This document shows positions 59,436 through 64,000 of a DNA stretch of 64,000 nt, piece after piece (positions within the stretch are counted from its first letter, which is position 1; each line of letters starts with the position of its first letter). Below the pieces are notes generated by a model. The model searched no databases. It saw only the letters and a program-made list of their open reading frames with translations, and was not told the DNA's origin. Position numbers and translations under genes: made by a program. This stretch comes from Paralvinella palmiformis (Eukaryota; Annelida; Polychaeta; Terebellida; Alvinellidae): contig JAODUP010000429.1 of assembly GCA_025642065.1 (NCBI GenBank), positions 62,001-126,000 of the forward strand. The letters are read 5' to 3'.

Positions 59436-59805
59436 ATAGGAGATTACGATACCATTTCTATGTAAGATAACTTTATCCAAGTACTGTAATACATTCAGAT
59501 GATACTATGCCAGCTTATAATATGTAATAAGGAGATGTATAACTTGTATTACGACTGTGAGCAAACATCGGAAAGTTCATGGTAAATACCGAATTAGTTA
59601 ATTAATAAATTCAGACTAGCTATACCACAAAGTATACTTTGAATTCTATCTATATCTACCTATTTAAGTTTGACGTAGAGACCCCTAACTGTTGCCTATA
59701 GGGTACAGCCACCTGGTGTTGATTTCTGCTGCGTCGTTGTGACGTCACTGTTGATGGCGTAGTCCATAAGGGTCTTTTAGGAGAAGTGGGGGTGCTGCTG
59801 TCTGG

Positions 59806-61900
59806 TCAAAATATAGATTTTCTTATAATCAAAGCTGCTAGATGCTGATCCGGGAGTTTGTAGTCTTCGGGGAAGAGATGATCTTTTAGCCTTCTACGGT
59901 ACTTCGGGTGGTCTGGGGAGTTGAGGAGATAACGTACCGGATTGTACGTTTGTTGACAGTGATGGCAAAGTGCGAGGGATGACGGACGGGTGAAGTTTCA
60001 GATGTTATACCAGAAATGTAGTCGTTTGAGTTAGGTGTCGACCAGTCTGTTGTTAAGTAAGTTATGTCCGACTACAATGGTTGTCTGATACCAATTTTTG
60101 GATGATGATGTGCGGTCTGTATAGGTCGATTCGAGTTGATTGAAGACGACACTGACATTGTTTTGGCCTTAGATGGCGAGAAGTATAAGCCTAATGTGTT
60201 GGCTGCCTTGTCTAAAACATTTAGGGACTTTCTGGAGTTTGTGTGCTGGGCTATTTCCGTGTGATATCAAGGTCATCGGCATAAACCAAGATGTGCACTG
60301 ATGGGGGTGGAGTGGCTCTCAGGAGTAGGGGCGACAAGAACGTTGAAGATGGCGGGGGAGATTGTTGATCCCCGATGACATCCAGTAGTGAGATCATGGG
60401 TGTTAGAAATGGTTCCTTGTATATTTACTTTTATCTTTCAGTTTGTTAAGGAGTCTTCTATCCATGCGATGATCCTGCCAAATATGCTCAGGGAGATAAG
60501 GGTTTCCAGCATGGAAAGATTATCTCTAAAAGGTCTAACGTTCCATTATAAGACTGTGATGTTACCTGGACTGGTGACTGGTTTAGGGGCTTGACAGTAT
60601 CTGTGTCGAGTTCTTGAGTACGATTTGTTGAGGGGATTCCTTTTTCTTTATTTTCGTAGTTTGGATTGATTTTCGGGGATCATCCTGGACGGGGTTATGG
60701 GACCGTCTAGGACCGAGTGAAGCATCAGATCTTGGGAGATCGACTTTTCTGCGGCTTGTAGATCTTTTCCTTGTTGTATGGCTCCCTGCGTAATGCCCTG
60801 GTGAGTTCCTTGATTGTGTCCACTGTTTTCATCAGGTGACTCATGTGAGCAAGGATAACGGTGACCCTTGTCTTGACTGATTTGTCCGGTGTTACCTGTT
60901 GAACTTTCTTTTGTTCCTTGATGACGATTCTCTTGTCTGTCTGTTTGGGGGAGTAGAGGGACAGTGTGACGCCTTCCATGGTGCAGGGGTTGATTATATT
61001 ATTTGTACTTGTGGGATGGTTTTCCTATGGGATTCTAATCCCACCCACTCGTGAATTTTATACACAATCTTTATCCTCAATCCTTTGTACGCTGGGTTGT
61101 GGCTTCTCTGGTAATTGATGCATTTTGGCTGTTATGGCTTTTTTTCACCAAAAGAAGTCGGCGGGGGGGGGGGGCATACTTTAGCTTCCCACAATGGTAA
61201 CATCTCGGTCGGGATCTGCACGCTTTTATGATCTGATTCCATGAATGACATATGAAGCATTGTGGTGGATGTTGTACATATCTTTGGACAGGCATTGTTT
61301 GTTAGAAAGACACCTTTATCTCTATCGATGGAGTCTGACTGGAGGTGAATATCACCGACCGGATCTTTTCTTCTCCCTTGGCTATTCTCCTGACATCCGT
61401 GAAGCCGTAAGTTGCTCGAAAGTAAAATTATGGGATCCGAAAAGGAACATTTGAAATTACGTACCTTAAATTCCGGATCGGGCGAGACATCGGGGTGAAC
61501 TCGACTAGTTTTTCTCCAGCTGTTCTATTTTCAGGATGCGATTCCTCATTTTGAGGCTTGTCATCTTCAGCAGGGCGCGGCGCCCTCCTTGGTGTGCCTC
61601 ACTTCAAAGTCCAGTGTCGGATGTTCCTTAACTACTCAAGATCTCGAACTCCAACTTCCAAGACGCGAACACTGAATTCAATTCGTTTATAACACGTATG
61701 GTGTATGTGTTGGTCTGTGTTGCTGGAACAGATCCAGACTTCTCCATATCTGACCTTTGGTTCTGTCCCCCTACAGTCGATATTTTTTTCCGGAGGACTG
61801 TTCTGAGGGGAGACGTGATGTATCGTGTTCCGATTGAGACATTTTTTATAACAAAACACACGTTTGCTCATAAATGTTTATGAGAAACAGGTAGCATCGT
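59806..61900 (-). mobile_element. Decayed LINE (ORF1 zinc knuckles, RT with YADD, C-terminal Cys/His end)
   Basis: On the minus strand from high to low coordinates: CFICHSW...ACRSRPRCYHCGK (61260-61180), an ORF1-type knuckle; TGCHRGSTISPAIFN near 60385-60335, the RT motif with SP..FN; VYADDLDI with YADD at 60282-60271, the RT catalytic box; and LCHHCQQTYNPVRYLLNSPD near 59975-59920, the C-terminal zinc region, ending at a TGA at 59808. Frameshifts and stops occur throughout and most of endonuclease and RT is missing. The 5' limit is approximate. Confidence 0.75.
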
Positions 61901-61929
61901 TCTAATCCAGATAGTGAGTACTACAGCAT

Positions 61930-62112
61930 AAGAACTGTATCAACTCAATCGACCTTGTTGTCAAGATGTAAGACTAATTGTCTGAGTCTATCCAACAACG
62001 AGCGAGTGAGTACAGTAATACTTAGCGATGCTAGAGAGTAAACAATATATATCAACTCAATCGACAATGTTGTCAAACCATAAGACTAATCGTCTGCTTG
62101 TATCCAACGAAA
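61930..62112 (+). repeat. Imperfect direct duplication, about 115-bp spacing
   Basis: ATCAACTCAATCGACCTTGT (61939) and ATCAACTCAATCGACAATGT (62050) followed by parallel AAGACTAAT.GTCTG...TATCCAAC. Upstream edge of the decayed LINE, so perhaps part of its 5' region. Confidence 0.6.
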
Positions 62113-62462
62113 GCGAATGATACTTTGAATTCGTGGATCTAAAATTATAAACCCCAAAATAAACAAACTCTATGATCTCAATATTTCTCTCGCGAAAATA
62201 AATAACTCATTATCTATAAAGACTGGAACGAATGGACAAAAGTGATTAGGTCATTAATTTTCTTATAGAACAAATATAACTTGTTGATATGTGGCAATCT
62301 TACTGTCAAACTTATATTTACCTGAAGACAAGGAGTTACCTTGATTACGTCACAGCAGGTACTCCACGGGATAGTTCTGCCTTTCACATTTGGATATTCT
62401 CAAAGTGGATCCCCTCAAATAATTTCCTGACTAATACACTGCCTCGGTCCTCAATCTTCACC

Positions 62463-62810
62463 AGTGAGCTCCGGTGGCGTAGCGATTAAGTACTCGGCAC
62501 TTGGTGCCAAGGGTCACAGGTTCGATCCCAGCAAGAAGTCGAAACTTTTCCAGAGATTAATTTCTGACCACATTAAATGGGGCAGCCGTCTCCACTCAAT
62601 TATTCAAAATAGCGGGACCTTAAAGACCCCCCGAGGACATAAAACACTCTGACAGGTACCACCCTTAGGGTATTTCGGCTCCATCTTTCCGTACTGCTCC
62701 CCTATGAGTGGTGGTCGGGGAGGAGGTTTCTCAACCACTCCAACATAGAGGCTGTGCCAAATAAGCGATAGCCTGGGGATTCTCCCCGAAAAACAAAACA
62801 AACAAAACTC
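62463..62810 (+). mobile_element. tRNA-derived SINE, family C
   Basis: Head GAGCTCCGGTGGCGTAGCGA with A box, B box AGGTTCGATCCC, long body (CACTCTGACAGGTACCACCC, GATAGCCTGGGGATTCTCCC) and an A-rich end AAAAACAAAACAAAC. Single clear copy; 12443-12600 (+) may be a distant fragment. Confidence 0.75.
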
Positions 62811-62964
62811 AATCTGCACGAGAGAAGAAATTGCGATCATGTATACGGAAGACAGGAAACGTCACAGAATAAAGATAATAAAACGCAACCAGAGAGCCTC
62901 ACTTTGAGTTTGATGTCGGCAGAGTTGAGGACTTCCTGACGTGAGATTGATCCAGATCCTCGTC

Positions 62965-63955
62965 AGACTAGACCGATCCATTTACCCCTGGCGCCACCAT
63001 GCGGCTGACTTTCACACTACAGTCTCGGGTTAGAAGATTAAGAATCACTGTGTTGCGTGACGATTTACGCGTGTAGTGGCCGATAAATATCTTACTGAAA
63101 AGCTGCATATAGGAGGCCCTTTACCAGCTATATTTGGATTTTATTTACAATTTTGCATTTAATTGGAATGGCATAAACTTCAACCATTAGATATATGCCA
63201 ATGCACTAAGTAACGTTCAGCGCGATTTGTATGGTTGTCATGGTCCGACCTGTCTAGTTCAAACTTATTTTTGGTGAAACTTTTGCCATCTGAAATGAAG
63301 TTGTGAATGGATAACAAATGATAAAATAGATTATAATTCAATGGCTGATTCCTATTACTGTAACATTAGTATTTATGCATGCTATCGTGTATTCAAAGTG
63401 AACTGTTTTTTCTTCTAAATCAGCCGTTCTTACAATGTTTACTACCTGTAAATGTCCAGGGTGGTAATACTATAATATATTAAACATTTTTTTATTTAAT
63501 AATATACAGGTGGTACGTATATGATTGGTTCCCAGGTACAGATAAAAATGATATTTCCAAAACTATCAATTAAAAAAAAAACAATTTACATTCAGCTAAA
63601 AGTTTAATTTTAAAACCATCTATTTAATCTAATGAAGCCCATGCTAAAAATCTCCTATAAGTCAGCATGAATATCTAAGGCATAGCTATGTATTTGATCT
63701 GAAATATCGGTCCCCTCAATCATTGGATTATATCGTGATAAATATTGTTTTAAATCCTTTGGAAAGACATAATCGTTGAGCTGAAATACTAGTCTCAGTC
63801 TCCGTGTAATATGAAATAATGTTCTGAAAGATTTCCAGTATTTATCGTTACTGAAAAGTTGCCATCCCCTGTTAACAGTGGGCGCCATAGTTGTTTCTAA
63901 CCCGAGACCGCAGTTGGTAACTGATGCAACGCATTTCGCCTGAATTGGCCAATTG
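62965..63955 (-). mobile_element. R2 element, copy 3, with open frame
   Basis: Matches copy 2 end to end (GGCGCCACCATGCGGCT, TACCAGCTATATTTGGATTT, TCCAGTATTTATCGTTA). Carries an ATG-started 77-codon frame on minus (63888-63655). Confidence 0.75.
63655..63888 (-). CDS. 77-residue open frame in R2 element, unknown
   Basis: Reads MAPTVNRGWQLFSNDKYWKS onward, rich in aromatic and basic residues, ending IHADL. Related but interrupted frames exist in R2 copies at 45.2 kb and 51.8 kb, so it was once coding. Probably a piece of the element's own protein; I do not recognise the family. Unlikely to be a functional host gene. Confidence 0.3.
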   Translation of the reverse strand: MAPTVNRGWQLFSNDKYWKSFRTLFHITRRLRLVFQLNDYVFPKDLKQYLSRYNPMIEGTDISDQIHSYALDIHADL

Positions 63956-64000
63956 AACCACGGATTGAACAGCTGGACGCCAATAGCTTTTGACGGCTTC

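Larger units (their letters stand above)
53220..64000. other. OS-9 upstream flank, no intact protein gene
   Basis: Apart from the tRNA-Thr gene, the region contains LINE, SINE and R2 remnants, microsatellites and unassigned AT-rich DNA (for example 53640-54430, 56440-57220, 58300-58890, 61900-62460). Confidence 0.6.

Noticed and set aside
62464..62540. Possible tRNA gene at the start of SINE family C
   Set aside because: A and B boxes are present but the stems do not form a full cloverleaf and a SINE body follows.

Overview
This is a eukaryotic (metazoan) genomic window. It holds two intron-rich genes with clean GT-AG splice sites and consistent exon phases, set in AT-rich DNA full of microsatellites, tRNA-derived SINEs, miniature inverted-repeat elements and decayed retrotransposons. 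Protein divergence and SINE style suggest a marine invertebrate, plausibly a mollusc or other lophotrochozoan, but I cannot name the species.

Gene 1 (+ strand, 31-16165) is the 3' part of alkylglycerone-phosphate synthase (AGPS), the FAD enzyme of peroxisomal ether-lipid (plasmalogen) synthesis. Sixteen coding exons are visible, covering roughly the last 510 codons up to the stop. The peroxisomal targeting N-terminus lies upstream of the window. The third visible exon has a one-base frame problem that a shifted acceptor could bypass, and its donor site is duplicated around a (GAGT)n array.

Gene 2 (- strand, 53133-21836) is the ER lectin OS-9 of ER-associated degradation. I could join it exon by exon from ATG to stop: 15 coding exons, 826 codons, every junction in frame. 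It has a signal peptide, a complete MRH lectin domain with the double tryptophan and all six cysteines, a long acidic and coiled middle, and the conserved OS-9 C-terminal region. The two genes are convergent (tail to tail) with about 5 kb between their stop codons. They share no pathway; one is peroxisomal, the other in the ER.

The long OS-9 introns hold most of the accessory DNA: a 3.03-kb DNA transposon with TA-flanked terminal inverted repeats and a broken transposase-like ORF, a decayed copy of an AGPS exon, a perfect-ended foldback element, pogo-like MITEs, two inverted copies of a 0.75-0.9-kb repeat, a BEL/Pao-like gag-protease fragment, and many SINEs. Upstream of OS-9 (53.2-64.0 kb) I see no intact protein gene: there is one tRNA-Thr(CGT) gene, LINE remnants on both strands, SINEs and two more copies of a roughly 1-kb element (one copy in OS-9 intron 1, one at the window edge).

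I do not see an obviously new multi-gene system. The most unusual observations are the AGPS exon fossil inside OS-9, the repeat arrays lodged at AGPS splice sites, the transposon in the OS-9 intron, and SINE/LINE tail sharing.
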